A stretch of DNA of 64,000 nt from an uncultured Dorea sp. (lineage in GTDB: Bacteria; Bacillota; Clostridia; Lachnospirales; Lachnospiraceae), in contig CAJULU010000002.1 in the NCBI GenBank assembly GCA_910587575.1, positions 1 through 64,000 of the forward strand, read 5' to 3'. Position 1 is the first letter of the stretch, and every line of letters starts with the position of its first letter. Of this stretch, positions 35,140-44,418 are shown piece by piece. The notes below the pieces were generated by a model. That model was not told the origin of the DNA. It saw only the letters and a program-made list of their open reading frames with translations, and did no database searches. The position numbers and the translations under genes are program-made.

Positions 35140-36547
35140 TGATCGAATTTCTCCTTTCGAATATCTTCGGGAATGCGGTATGTACCGGAATCGGCACCTT
35201 CCCCTGTTCTACGCCGAGATACTCCAGTTCCAGTTCATTCTTACGCATGATCTTACGGATATTCTCGCGGATATCGCTCTCATGACCCGCAAGTTCCTCC
35301 GGATAGTGGAGCAGCATATCTATCTTTCCCTTCTCATAATACAACATTATATCAAAAAAGCCAACATCTTTCATGTCAAACTTAAGCAGCAGCTTCACAC
35401 CCCGCTCCTTGGAACCGGGCGTTCCGGACTCCTCATCGGGATCCACCCACATCTCCGAGAACATCGGCACACCGTCCAGGATCACCGGCAGCATCACATG
35501 CATAACCGGCATATATACGCTTTCATTTACCAGCACGCTCCTCATGATATTGATAAACTGCTCCCTGTTCTCTATCCCGGCCTCGCCTTTCACACCTGCC
35601 GACATAATGTTCAGCAGCTTATCGGTCACTTCATTCTTTCCTGCCGCCCGGTCATAGTCCACATTCATCAGCATATCCCGAAGATCCTTCCCCGTCATTC
35701 CCGGGAAATGCTTATGAAAGGTCGGGAAATCCATCAGCCTCTGGAACGCAGCAACTACTTTCTCAAGGCTCCCGCTCTCATAACGGGCCGTGTTAAACGC
35801 AACCAGCGTTACCAGATCCCGCAGTTTCCCCATCTCACGGTTATCCGCAACGTATTTGCCCATGTACGGAATGATCTGCTCCTTGAGCATCCGCACGTTG
35901 GCGGCATTATTGGCCATCGTATGGGGTTTCAGCCGCATGGCAAGCCTCTGAAGCCCCTCCCGGTCATTACGGAACATACGGGCTTCGATATCCTCAAGAG
36001 TCCCCTTGATGTTCTCAAGAATATGCTTGCCGGATGACATGTCATTATACTTTTTCAGGAAATCAAGAACCCCGGCTTTCAGCTCCACCGTTGTCGCCTC
36101 GCCCATAATCTGACGCATCACGTCAAACAAAGGACCCTGCAGACGGTTCGCACCCGCCATCTGGCTCTTCATGAATTCATTTAATTTCTCGGGCGACATC
36201 TCGAGCATCTGAAAAAATGCCTGGATCTCTTCCGCCGTCCCCTTGCCAATCCCGGATTCTACCAGATTGGCCATTCCGCCAAAGATCATCTTGGTCATGA
36301 TCTCCCCAAGCCTTGGCATATCTCTTAAGGACTGGACGAAACTGCCGAAGTTCGACTCATAGGAAATGCCCTTCTGCCCTCCGTCATCTCCGCCTGCCTC
36401 GGCTCTTCCGTCTGCTCTGCCTACCCGGTTCGCCTCCACCGGATTCTTGATGCTTAAGTCCTCCGCCTGCTGGGACGGTGTCTGTTTGTTCACTGTATTG
36501 TTCTCATACGCCACAGTCGGATTCGTTACTTTTAAAATATTTGACAT
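35126..36547 (-). CDS. FliK/YlqG-like flagellar hook-length-type protein
   Basis: A 473-residue protein without TM segments. The helical middle (MPRLGEIMTKMIFGGMANLVESGIG..., many Met) and the C-terminal strand-rich part (MHVMLPVILDGVPMFSEMWVD, KLLLKFDMKDVGFFDIMLYYEKGKIDMLLHYP) resemble the Flg_hook domain of FliK/YlqG. Its pairing with an FlhB-C homologue repeats the ylqG-ylqH arrangement of Bacilli. It probably helps the export gate sense or switch substrate. Divergent from cheA. Confidence 0.7.
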   Translation of the reverse strand: MSNILKVTNPTVAYENNTVNKQTPSQQAEDLSIKNPVEANRVGRADGRAEAGGDDGGQKGISYESNFGSFVQSLRDMPRLGEIMTKMIFGGMANLVESGIGKGTAEEIQAFFQMLEMSPEKLNEFMKSQMAGANRLQGPLFDVMRQIMGEATTVELKAGVLDFLKKYNDMSSGKHILENIKGTLEDIEARMFRNDREGLQRLAMRLKPHTMANNAANVRMLKEQIIPYMGKYVADNREMGKLRDLVTLVAFNTARYESGSLEKVVAAFQRLMDFPTFHKHFPGMTGKDLRDMLMNVDYDRAAGKNEVTDKLLNIMSAGVKGEAGIENREQFINIMRSVLVNESVYMPVMHVMLPVILDGVPMFSEMWVDPDEESGTPGSKERGVKLLLKFDMKDVGFFDIMLYYEKGKIDMLLHYPEELAGHESDIRENIRKIMRKNELELEYLGVEQGKVPIPVHTAFPKIFERRNSINVTI

Positions 36548-36676
36548 TTTTTCACCTACTCTATAATTTACTCTTATCCTTTTCCACCATTATGACGATA
36601 TACATAAAAATAATACTTTTTAACATATTATAATCATATTATAATTAACATTATTAGATAAGGCGGTACTAAGATT

Positions 36677-38818
36677 ATGGATAACATGCTTGAAATGTAT
36701 CTTTACGAGACAAACACTCTTATGGAACAGCTTGATGAACTCTTGATAGAAGCGGAAAAGAATGCAACGTTCACAACGAATGATGTTAATGAGATTTTCC
36801 GCATCATGCATACGATCAAAGGTTCGTCTGCAATGATGGAATTCTCTACGCTGATGGAGATTGCACATCATATAGAAGACCTGTTCTTCTATATCCGTGA
36901 AAACGGAATGGACGCTCTGGACGAATCACATAAAAATGATCTGTTCAATCTGATGTTCCAATCAACGGATGCTCTTCGTATAGAGGTTGAAAAAATCGAA
37001 AACGATGAGCCCCTTAGCACTAATATCGACCACATCATTGCAAATATTAATAGTTTTTTGGAAAAAATCAGTTCTTCCGGCGACAAGGCAGCCGCTGATT
37101 CTTCCATGGATGAGGCGGCTGATTCAGATACGCCGGTTGCTGATGGGGAAGCAATCGCACGGATCAATCAGGAACTTGCAGGCTGTCCGGAGAGTTCCAT
37201 GCCTTACTTCATACGGATTCATTTCGAAGAGGGATCCGGTATGGAGAATCTTCGTGCGTTTATGGTTATTACCGCACTGCGTGAGATTGATCTGAACTTT
37301 GAACACTATCCCAATGACGTGGAGACGAATTCTGACACAAGTGAGACGATTGTTGAGAAAGGCTTTTTCATCGCCGTTTCTTCTGAGGAAGATTTAGAGC
37401 GGGCTCTGCAGGCCGTGAAGCTGCAGAACAGCATCCACTCCTACGAAGTAATCGAGAACGCAGCGGTAAAACAGACCAAGAAAGCACAGGCAGCGCCTTC
37501 AGGACCGTCATCTGCGGATTCCGGATCTAAGGCCAAGGCCTCGCCGGCAGCCTCCGCACCGGAAGCCTCCGCACCGGCTGCAGCAGCGGCATCTGCACCG
37601 GCCGCATCATCCGCACATAACGGAGCTCCTGTGAAGCAGAGTCTGATCAGCGTGAACCTGTCCAAGCTTGACAGCCTGGTGGCACTGGTAGGCGAGATTG
37701 TAATTACCGAATCCATGGTAACGTCATCTCCGGACCTTCAGAACCTGAAGCTTGACAACTTCACAAAGTCCGCACGCCAGTTACGCAAATTAACAGACGA
37801 CCTTCAGGACATTGCCATGTCTCTTCGGATGGTTCCCCTTTCCGGAACATTCCAGAAGATGAACCGTATTGTCCGTGATATGAAGAAAAAGCTTAACAAA
37901 GATGTCCGCCTTACCCTGGTCGGTGAGAATACCGAGGTTGATAAGACGGTAGTCGACAGTATCGGCGACCCGATCATGCATATTGTCCGTAATTCCATGG
38001 ATCATGGCGTTGAGGCAACGGCAGAAGAACGTATTGCCGCAGGCAAGAACCCGCAGGCTGAGATCGTACTTTCCGCTGCCCATACAGGAAGCGAAGTTAT
38101 TATCTCCATTTCCGATGACGGACAGGGCATGAATCCCGATAAGATCCTTGCGAAGGCAGAGCGCAACGGAATCCTTACCAAACCTGCAAGCGATTACTCC
38201 AAGAAAGAGATCCTTTCTCTTCTCCTGCTTCCCGGTTTCTCCACGAACGAGGAAGTTACTGAATTTTCCGGGCGTGGCGTAGGTATGGATGTGGTGAAGA
38301 AGAACGTGGAAGCTGTAGGCGGAACAATTTCTATTACCAGCGAGACCGGCAAAGGAAGCTGTACCACCCTAAAGATTCCGCTTACCATGGCGATTACAGA
38401 CGGTATGGAGGTTTCTGTCGGCAAGTCCTTATTTACAATACCGATTGCCAATATCCGCCAGTCATTTAAGCCGCAGAAGGAAGAAGTCATTCTGGATGCC
38501 AACGGCAACGAGATTATCAAATGCCTGGATGCATTCTATCCTATTATAAGGATACATGAATTATATAACATTGAGACAGAAGTTACCAATATCGAGGACG
38601 GTATCCTCATTTGGGTTGAGACCGCAGACAAATCCTACTGTCTGTTCGTAGATGAACTGCTTGGAGAACAGCAGGTAGTGGTAAAACCACTCTCACCGTT
38701 CCTTGGCAACTTCAACATCAAGCATTCCGGAATCGGCGGCTGCACCATCCTTGGAGACGGCAATATCAGTCTGATCCTGGATATCAGCAACTTATATGCG
38801 GCGACTCAGCAATATTAA
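36677..38818 (+). CDS. cheA: Chemotaxis histidine kinase CheA
   Basis: A 713-residue kinase. P1 Hpt domain with phospho-acceptor His45 (IMHTIKGSS), P2 CheY/CheB-binding region (~160-250), Ala/Pro linker (~265-315), dimerisation domain, then the HATPase with N box (MHIVRNSMDHGVEA), DDGQGMNP and GRGVGMDVVKK, and a C-terminal CheW-like domain (TMAITDGMEVSVGKSLF...). It autophosphorylates in receptor arrays and passes phosphate to CheY and CheB. First gene of cheA-cheW-cheR. The start ATG follows AAGGCGG. Confidence 0.96.
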   Translation: MDNMLEMYLYETNTLMEQLDELLIEAEKNATFTTNDVNEIFRIMHTIKGSSAMMEFSTLMEIAHHIEDLFFYIRENGMDALDESHKNDLFNLMFQSTDALRIEVEKIENDEPLSTNIDHIIANINSFLEKISSSGDKAAADSSMDEAADSDTPVADGEAIARINQELAGCPESSMPYFIRIHFEEGSGMENLRAFMVITALREIDLNFEHYPNDVETNSDTSETIVEKGFFIAVSSEEDLERALQAVKLQNSIHSYEVIENAAVKQTKKAQAAPSGPSSADSGSKAKASPAASAPEASAPAAAAASAPAASSAHNGAPVKQSLISVNLSKLDSLVALVGEIVITESMVTSSPDLQNLKLDNFTKSARQLRKLTDDLQDIAMSLRMVPLSGTFQKMNRIVRDMKKKLNKDVRLTLVGENTEVDKTVVDSIGDPIMHIVRNSMDHGVEATAEERIAAGKNPQAEIVLSAAHTGSEVIISISDDGQGMNPDKILAKAERNGILTKPASDYSKKEILSLLLLPGFSTNEEVTEFSGRGVGMDVVKKNVEAVGGTISITSETGKGSCTTLKIPLTMAITDGMEVSVGKSLFTIPIANIRQSFKPQKEEVILDANGNEIIKCLDAFYPIIRIHELYNIETEVTNIEDGILIWVETADKSYCLFVDELLGEQQVVVKPLSPFLGNFNIKHSGIGGCTILGDGNISLILDISNLYAATQQY

Positions 38819-38845
38819 AGTGTACAGAAAACTGGAGGAATAATT

Positions 38846-39325
38846 ATGTCAGCAGATACAGCAGTAAATACAGCAGCGAACGAAGTTATGGAGGACGGAG
38901 CGCCGATTTCCACGGAACGTTTTTTAACATTTAGTTCTGACGGTCTCAACATCGGCGTCAGCACGAACTATGTCATTGAGATCATCACGAACCATGCGAT
39001 TACCATGGTTCCCCTTGTCCCGGATTATGTCAAGGGAATTATTAACCTGCGCGGGCAGATCATCCCGATCATTGATATCCGCCTGCGTATGGGGAAGCCG
39101 TCCATCGAGTATACCACTTCAACCTGCATCATTGTGTTGAACATCAATTCAATCTGCATCGGTATTATTGTTGATGCGGTTCAGCAGGTAATGGATATTG
39201 ACCAGGAGAAGATCTCTCCGGTTCCGGTGGAGAACCAGCAGGAACTGATTAACGGAATGATTTCTTCTTCTGAACGTTCTGTCATTCTGTTCCTGGATTG
39301 TGAACAGCTTGTTCAGTCATACTAA
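38846..39325 (+). CDS. cheW: Chemotaxis coupling protein CheW
   Basis: A 159-residue single CheW domain: FLTFSSDGLNIGVSTNYVIEII, VPDYVKGIINLRGQIIPIIDIRLRMG and IVDAVQQVMDIDQEKI. It links receptors to CheA. A 15-residue N-terminal lead is extra. CTGGAGGAATAATT precedes the ATG, 27 bp after cheA. Confidence 0.95.
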   Translation: MSADTAVNTAANEVMEDGAPISTERFLTFSSDGLNIGVSTNYVIEIITNHAITMVPLVPDYVKGIINLRGQIIPIIDIRLRMGKPSIEYTTSTCIIVLNINSICIGIIVDAVQQVMDIDQEKISPVPVENQQELINGMISSSERSVILFLDCEQLVQSY

Positions 39326-39347
39326 TTAATACAAAGGAGCCAGAACT

Positions 39348-40160
39348 ATGTTAACTCTTAATGACCGTGATTTTCAGACATTGATTACGTTCATTCATCA
39401 GAACTACGGAATAGACCTGTCGAAGAAACGCCAGTTGATTGTCGGACGTCTGTCCAACACGATTGTTTCCCTGGGATATTCTTCCTTCGGGGAGTATATT
39501 GATAATCTGGTTACGAACAAGAAACCGGAAGATCTCGAACTGATGTTGAATAAACTGACGACCAACTACACGTTTTTTATGCGGGAGGGGGCACATTTTG
39601 ATCTGTTCAAGGATACCATCCTTCCCTATCTCGTGGAGACGAAGCGGGATAAAGTGCTCAGTATATGGAGCGCCGCCTGTTCTTCCGGCGAGGAACCATA
39701 TACAATCTCCATGATTCTGAAGGAATTTTTCGGATCCAAGGCCGCCGCATGGGACACAAGGGTTCTTGCCACCGATATTTCCCAGAACGCACTGAAAGCT
39801 GCGAAAAACGCAGTTTATGACGAAGAGGCGTTAAAGGAACTTTCGCCCGGCTGGAAGTCGAAATACTTCCGCCCGGCCGATGAACCCGGCACGTTTACCG
39901 TATCTCCGGAGATCAAGTCCAACGTCATTTTCCGGACGTTTAACCTGATGGATCCGATTCGGTTCAAGCTGAAGTTCGATGTGATATTCTGCAGGAATGT
40001 AATGATATATTTTGACCAGCCGACAAAGGATGCATTAGTACAGCGTTTTTACAATGCCACGAATCCAGGCGGTTATCTTCTGATCGGTCATTCAGAGAGT
40101 CTGAACAAGACAACAACGCCCTACAAATATCTGAAACCTGCTACCTATCGGAAAATTTGA
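39348..40160 (+). CDS. cheR: Chemotaxis methyltransferase CheR
   Basis: A 270-residue protein-glutamate methyltransferase. The N-terminal helical domain is followed by the SAM domain with WSAACSSGEEPYTISMIL, VLATDISQNALKAAK, and FDVIFCRNVMIYFD. It methylates chemoreceptor glutamates, opposing CheB. It follows cheW by 22 bp with an AAAGGAG site. Downstream, repeat copies separate it from cheB. Confidence 0.95.
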   Translation: MLTLNDRDFQTLITFIHQNYGIDLSKKRQLIVGRLSNTIVSLGYSSFGEYIDNLVTNKKPEDLELMLNKLTTNYTFFMREGAHFDLFKDTILPYLVETKRDKVLSIWSAACSSGEEPYTISMILKEFFGSKAAAWDTRVLATDISQNALKAAKNAVYDEEALKELSPGWKSKYFRPADEPGTFTVSPEIKSNVIFRTFNLMDPIRFKLKFDVIFCRNVMIYFDQPTKDALVQRFYNATNPGGYLLIGHSESLNKTTTPYKYLKPATYRKI

Positions 40161-40230
40161 TATAAAAACATAACGGAAGGGGCTGCTTTTGATGTTTCAG
40201 AAGCGGCTTTTCCATGGTTATACCCCAGGG

Positions 40231-40350
40231 TATACCTTATTGGACGGAGTCCACCCACCCGCAGGGTATGCATCACGGTGTGCCCCTGGGTATACCTTAT
40301 TGGACGGAGTCCACCCACCCGCAGGGTATGCATCACGGTGTGCCCCTGGG
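40231..40350. repeat. Two identical tandem copies of the palindromic repeat (cluster D)
   Basis: 40231-40290 and 40291-40350 are identical 60-bp units (TATACCTTATTGGACGGAG..., inner GGGTATG...GTGTGCCC), preceded by a partial ATACCCCAGGG. They separate cheR from cheB within an otherwise compact chemotaxis operon. Perfect identity implies recent duplication or gene conversion. Confidence 0.93.
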
Positions 40351-40403
40351 TATATCTACAACAATAATGGATACGCAGTATTGGCGTAAGAAAGGAACCT
40401 TTT

Positions 40404-41507
40404 ATGAATAACAATATTAAAGTATTAGTTGTTGACGATTCTTCTCTATTTCGGCAGGCGCTCATGCAACATCTGTCTTCACAACCCGGCATAGAAGTAA
40501 TCGGCTATGCTATCAATGCCTACGATGCCAAACAGAAGATTCCTCAGTTAAAACCAGATGTACTGACCCTGGATGTGGAGATGCCAGGCCTTAACGGAAT
40601 TGAATTTCTAAAGCAGCTTCTTCCCACGACTCCGCTTCCGGTCGTTCTGGTATCTTCCCTGAACCTAAGCGTATTCGATGCTCTATCTGCAGGCGCCGTT
40701 GATTTCGTACGCAAACCGGATATGTCTGTCCACAATTCAAAACAGACATTTTTTGAAGCGCTCACTACAAAAGTTATGACGGCTGCCAAGGCAAAGGTCC
40801 GCATCAGCCAGCCGGCTGCGGCTCCCGGTACTCCGGCTCCGGCTGCTCCGGCTCCCGGTACCGTTCGTCCGCGTGCGGCACAGGGCACCGCAAGACCAAT
40901 GCCATTCCCAGCACTGTCGCGCAATGTCCTGGATTCCACCATTATCGGACTGGGGGCGTCTACCGGCGGAACCGAGGCAACCCTGGAAGTTCTGAAACGG
41001 CTTCCCGGCAATATTCCTGGTATGGTTATCACCCAGCATATGCCGGAAGGATTTACGGAAATGTATGCACAGCGCCTAAACCGGATCTGTAATATGGAAG
41101 TCCGAGAGGCGAAAAACGGGGATGTCATCCGTCCCGGCCTGGCGCTCATTGCTCCAGGTGCAAAACAGATGGAAGTCATCCGTTCCGGCCGGAACTATAT
41201 CGTTCAGTGCCGTCCGGGCGCCAAGGTAAGCGGACACTGTCCGTCTGTGGATGTACTCTTTAATTCCATTGCGTCAAATGTTGCCGTTAACAAGGTCGGC
41301 ATCATCATGACCGGAATGGGTCGTGACGGAGCAGACGGCCTGCTTAAGATGCGTCAGAACGGAGCATTTACCATTGGACAGGATAAGGAATCCTGTGTTG
41401 TTTATGGTATGCCTATGGTCGCTTACAATATCGGAGCGGTCTGCACACAGGCTTCCTGTGAAAATATCGCCTCTGTCCTTATGAATCATCTGAAGGGCGT
41501 CAGGTAG
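40404..41507 (+). CDS. cheB: Chemotaxis methylesterase CheB
   Basis: A 367-residue response regulator-esterase. The receiver domain has Asp11-Asp12 and phospho-acceptor Asp57 (LTLDVEMPG). An Ala/Pro-rich linker (~135-165) leads to the esterase domain with catalytic Ser in GASTGGTEA, His in TQHMPEGF, and Asp in GMGRDGADG. It removes methyl groups from receptors when phosphorylated by CheA. The ATG follows AAAGGAACC just after the repeat cluster. Confidence 0.96.
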   Translation: MNNNIKVLVVDDSSLFRQALMQHLSSQPGIEVIGYAINAYDAKQKIPQLKPDVLTLDVEMPGLNGIEFLKQLLPTTPLPVVLVSSLNLSVFDALSAGAVDFVRKPDMSVHNSKQTFFEALTTKVMTAAKAKVRISQPAAAPGTPAPAAPAPGTVRPRAAQGTARPMPFPALSRNVLDSTIIGLGASTGGTEATLEVLKRLPGNIPGMVITQHMPEGFTEMYAQRLNRICNMEVREAKNGDVIRPGLALIAPGAKQMEVIRSGRNYIVQCRPGAKVSGHCPSVDVLFNSIASNVAVNKVGIIMTGMGRDGADGLLKMRQNGAFTIGQDKESCVVYGMPMVAYNIGAVCTQASCENIASVLMNHLKGVR

Positions 41508-41562
41508 ACATTTTCTTAAGAAATAAGAACTTTGCATTTAGTGTTATGAATCCCGAAGTTGT

Positions 41563-41570
41563 GCCGATAT
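41563..41570 (+). promoter_or_regulatory. Sigma-28 (SigD) type -10 element
   Basis: GCCGATAT is the exact -10 core of SigD/FliA promoters, 56 bp before the flgM-like gene. The -35 position at 14-16 bp has only TTAT/GTTA, a weak match to TAAA. Flagellar late-gene control by sigma-28 upstream of flgM-flgN-flgK-flgL is expected. Confidence 0.6.
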
Positions 41571-41625
41571 TCATAGTATAACCAGATAATGGCGTTTATA
41601 AATTTTATGAAAAAAGGAGTCCAGT

Positions 41626-41928
41626 ATGAAAATTTCAACTAATAATAATGTGATGAATAATTTCACAGACCTGCGTATTCATACCAAGGAAAATTCTACT
41701 CCTTCCGTAGTTTCTAACGATGAACACAACTTCGATGCTATTATTATAAAGTCTGACCCCAGACAGATAGAAGAGCATACGTTTGCCAAGTCACTTGCCC
41801 GGCAGTTGTCTTCTGAGATTAAGAATATGGCATCTGCAGATAAGATCCATAATCTGCAGAACCAGGTTACATCGAACACCTATCAGGTGGATGCCCATGC
41901 CATAGCAGCCCGGATGCTGCTGCTGTAG
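41626..41928 (+). CDS. flgM: Anti-sigma-28 factor FlgM-like
   Basis: A 100-residue protein whose last ~35 residues (ADKIHNLQNQVTSNTYQVDAHAIAARMLL) match the conserved FlgM C-terminus that binds sigma-28. The first half is disordered and variable, as usual. FlgM blocks late flagellar promoters until it is exported through the finished hook. The position before flgN-flgK-flgL is the common Gram-positive arrangement. AAAAAGGAG precedes the start. Confidence 0.82.
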   Translation: MKISTNNNVMNNFTDLRIHTKENSTPSVVSNDEHNFDAIIIKSDPRQIEEHTFAKSLARQLSSEIKNMASADKIHNLQNQVTSNTYQVDAHAIAARMLLL

Positions 41929-41939
41929 GAGGATAAAGG

Positions 41940-42410
41940 ATGAATGATTTTACGGCTTTTAGTAAGATTATAGAAGAGTTTATTGCTCTTTTTGATCATC
42001 TGATCCCAATAGAACAGGAGAAACTCGATGCTGCAGTCAAGAACCGTGTCTCGTTTGTAGAAGGCTGTATGCATAAAGAGCAGGCTGCTGTTCTACAGTT
42101 ACGCGGATTAGAGCAGAAGCGGGAAGCGCAGCAGAAGCTTCTTGGCATGGAAGGGTATACTTTCCGGCAGATTCTGGAACATGCGCCGGAAGAAGATGCA
42201 GCTGTTCTGAAGCCTCTGTTTGACCGGCTGGCAGAGCGGGTCCGTACCTTCCAGTCAGTAAGCGGAAGTGCAAGAGATATCATTGAAGTGAATCTTCATG
42301 TGATACAATCCGCCATAGCCGCAGAAGGCCCTGGAAAAGCCACTTATTCTGCCGCAGGCCAAAAAAGAGATGATAATAAGAGGAACCACTTTACCAGTCG
42401 TTCCATTTAA
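41940..42410 (+). CDS. flgN: Flagellar export chaperone FlgN family
   Basis: A 156-residue, mostly helical protein (FSKIIEEFIALFDHLIPIEQEKLDAAVKNRVSFVEGCMHKEQAAVLQLRGLEQKR) with the FlgN layout: an early helix with Glu-rich repeat and a coiled-coil middle. It chaperones FlgK and FlgL, which are encoded next. It starts 11 bp after flgM with TAGGAGGATAAAGG. Confidence 0.85.
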   Translation: MNDFTAFSKIIEEFIALFDHLIPIEQEKLDAAVKNRVSFVEGCMHKEQAAVLQLRGLEQKREAQQKLLGMEGYTFRQILEHAPEEDAAVLKPLFDRLAERVRTFQSVSGSARDIIEVNLHVIQSAIAAEGPGKATYSAAGQKRDDNKRNHFTSRSI

Positions 42411-42509
42411 TAGCTGCGTGAAGCTCATGTTTCAGGTATGCGGCCATTTCTTCATCGGAATCGGACGCATACAGAGTGCCATGCGGACAGATCAGAAGGA
42501 GGAATTGCT

Positions 42510-44402
42510 ATGATACGTTCTACGTTTGCCGGATTCACCACGGCACAGCTTGGTATGGCTGCCAGCCAGCGTGCTCTGGATGTTGTCGGTCAGAATATAA
42601 CCAATATCAATACCCCTGGATATACCAGACAGCGGCTGGATATTGCCAGTCTGAATGTCCAGAAAGGTGATTTTTATAATGCAAAAGCCAACATCAAGGT
42701 TGGTTATGGTGTTGAGATGACAGGTATTTCCCAGCTGCGTGATCCGTTCCTGGATTCACAATACCGCTCCCAGATCAGCAAGCTGGGAACCACGGATGCA
42801 CATGCAGCCGGATTTGAACAGTTAACCCCTATTTTTGACGAAGCGACCATGGAAGGGGTCCGCGCCGCTTTCATTTCCCTTACCAGTTCTCTGAGTACGC
42901 TTTCTACCCAGGTTGGTAACCAGGAGAATGATACTATGGTGCGTTCCAATATGCAGATCCTTCTGAATCTGTTCCGTGAGAATTCCGTCAGACTTCAGGA
43001 TGTCCGGGAAGATATGCAGATGGGCTTCCAGACCACGGATATCGCAGATCTGAACAAGACACTGGAGAATATTGCAGAACTGAATAACAGTATTAAGAAC
43101 AGCCAGATTCTCGGTAATCCTGCTCTTGAACTGCAGGATCAGAGGAACCAGTTACTGGATGAACTGGGAAGTTTCCTTCCGATTACGGTAAAATACAAGA
43201 ACCAGGAAGTGGGCCCGGGACAGTTTGTAGAGGTTCTGCACGTGAATTTTACAGATACACAGGGAGAGAAGCATGCTCTTATTACGGACAGCCGGTTTGC
43301 CCGGTTTGACGCCAATGTAACGGAGGTTCCTGTTAAGCTTCTGCTTCACGAATCCCGAGGCGCCACTACCGATGTGACCGATATTCTTGGATCCGGTACT
43401 TTGAAGGGGACTCTGGATTTTCTGAATAAGTCCGGTGATTTTGATGGTTCTGACTTTAAGGGGCTTGGGTATTATGAAAAAGTCCTGGATGGTCTGGTAG
43501 ATACTCTTGCAAAAGAGTTTAATAAAGCCAATATTGTAAAGGATGCCGACGGCAATCCGGTCAGAGTTACTGTTGCCGCTGGTGATGAGGTACCGGCAGG
43601 TTATGTTCCTGTCACAGATGAAGCTGGAAATCCGCTTTATGCTCCTCAGTCCTCTTATTATGTAAATACAGGTACTGCCGCCGCTCCCAATTATGAACCT
43701 GTATATGTTCCGGCTAAGGATAAAGACGGCAATGAGATGAAAGATAGTGACGGTAATCTTTTATATACCCGTAATGTTGAGATTGATGAAAATACTACCT
43801 TTTATGGTATCATTTATACTCCCGGCAGTACTATGGTTGAGATTACGGATCCTGCAAAGATTGAAGAAGTCCTGAATCCTCAGTCGGTTTATGAAAAATG
43901 GAATCCATTGTTTGAAACAAGCGATGGTTCTGAAGATTTTACTGCCGGTAATATCAAGATTGCAGCCGGTTGGGCCAACGGTACTTATGGAATCACCGCT
44001 TCCAATAACTATGTAGTTACGGATAAAGAGACTGGTTCCACAGCCAATGAGAACATTCTGATGATGGTCAAATTGTTAGAAAAAGACATTACCTTTGTAG
44101 CCGAGAATAGTGCCGGCAACGACATTACCTTCTATAAGGGAAGTTTTCATGACTGTTTTGCCAATATCGAGGCAACACTTGGTATTGACTACAAGTCTGC
44201 GAACACCATGCTGGCAAACCAGATTTCTGTTCTCAATGAGACTGCGAATTCCAGGGACGCCGTATCCGGCGTACAACTGGATGAAGAAGGTATGGATCTG
44301 CTTCATTATAATCAGTCTTACAGCGCTGCCGCCAGATTCCTGACCACACTGGATGAGGCGCTTGACAAACTGATTAATGGAACCGGCGTAGTCGGAAGGT
44401 AA
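42510..44402 (+). CDS. flgK: Flagellar hook-filament junction protein FlgK (HAP1)
   Basis: About 630 residues from the ATG at 42510, which has AGAAGGAGGAATT; upstream in-frame codons to 42438 lack such a site. N-terminal rod-type motif TAQLGMAASQRALDVVGQNITNINTPGYTRQRLD, a variable middle (~350-480) with repeated Gly/Asp-rich DKDGNEM-like strands, and the C-terminal helix SVLNETANSRDAVSGVQLDEEGMDLLHYNQSYSAAARFL. It joins hook and filament after export by the flagellar type III system. Length slightly above the usual 550. Confidence 0.94.
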   Translation: MIRSTFAGFTTAQLGMAASQRALDVVGQNITNINTPGYTRQRLDIASLNVQKGDFYNAKANIKVGYGVEMTGISQLRDPFLDSQYRSQISKLGTTDAHAAGFEQLTPIFDEATMEGVRAAFISLTSSLSTLSTQVGNQENDTMVRSNMQILLNLFRENSVRLQDVREDMQMGFQTTDIADLNKTLENIAELNNSIKNSQILGNPALELQDQRNQLLDELGSFLPITVKYKNQEVGPGQFVEVLHVNFTDTQGEKHALITDSRFARFDANVTEVPVKLLLHESRGATTDVTDILGSGTLKGTLDFLNKSGDFDGSDFKGLGYYEKVLDGLVDTLAKEFNKANIVKDADGNPVRVTVAAGDEVPAGYVPVTDEAGNPLYAPQSSYYVNTGTAAAPNYEPVYVPAKDKDGNEMKDSDGNLLYTRNVEIDENTTFYGIIYTPGSTMVEITDPAKIEEVLNPQSVYEKWNPLFETSDGSEDFTAGNIKIAAGWANGTYGITASNNYVVTDKETGSTANENILMMVKLLEKDITFVAENSAGNDITFYKGSFHDCFANIEATLGIDYKSANTMLANQISVLNETANSRDAVSGVQLDEEGMDLLHYNQSYSAAARFLTTLDEALDKLINGTGVVGR

Positions 44403-44418
44403 TAGGGGAGGTAACATA

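Noticed and set aside
35009..36037. 342-codon plus-strand frame opposite the FliK-like gene
   Set aside because: Low-complexity His/Leu-rich antisense reading; the minus-strand gene has matching family and operon context.
36592..36600. GACGATAT upstream of cheA as a sigma-28 -10
   Set aside because: No TAAA-like -35 at 14-16 bp and the first bases differ from GCCGATAT.
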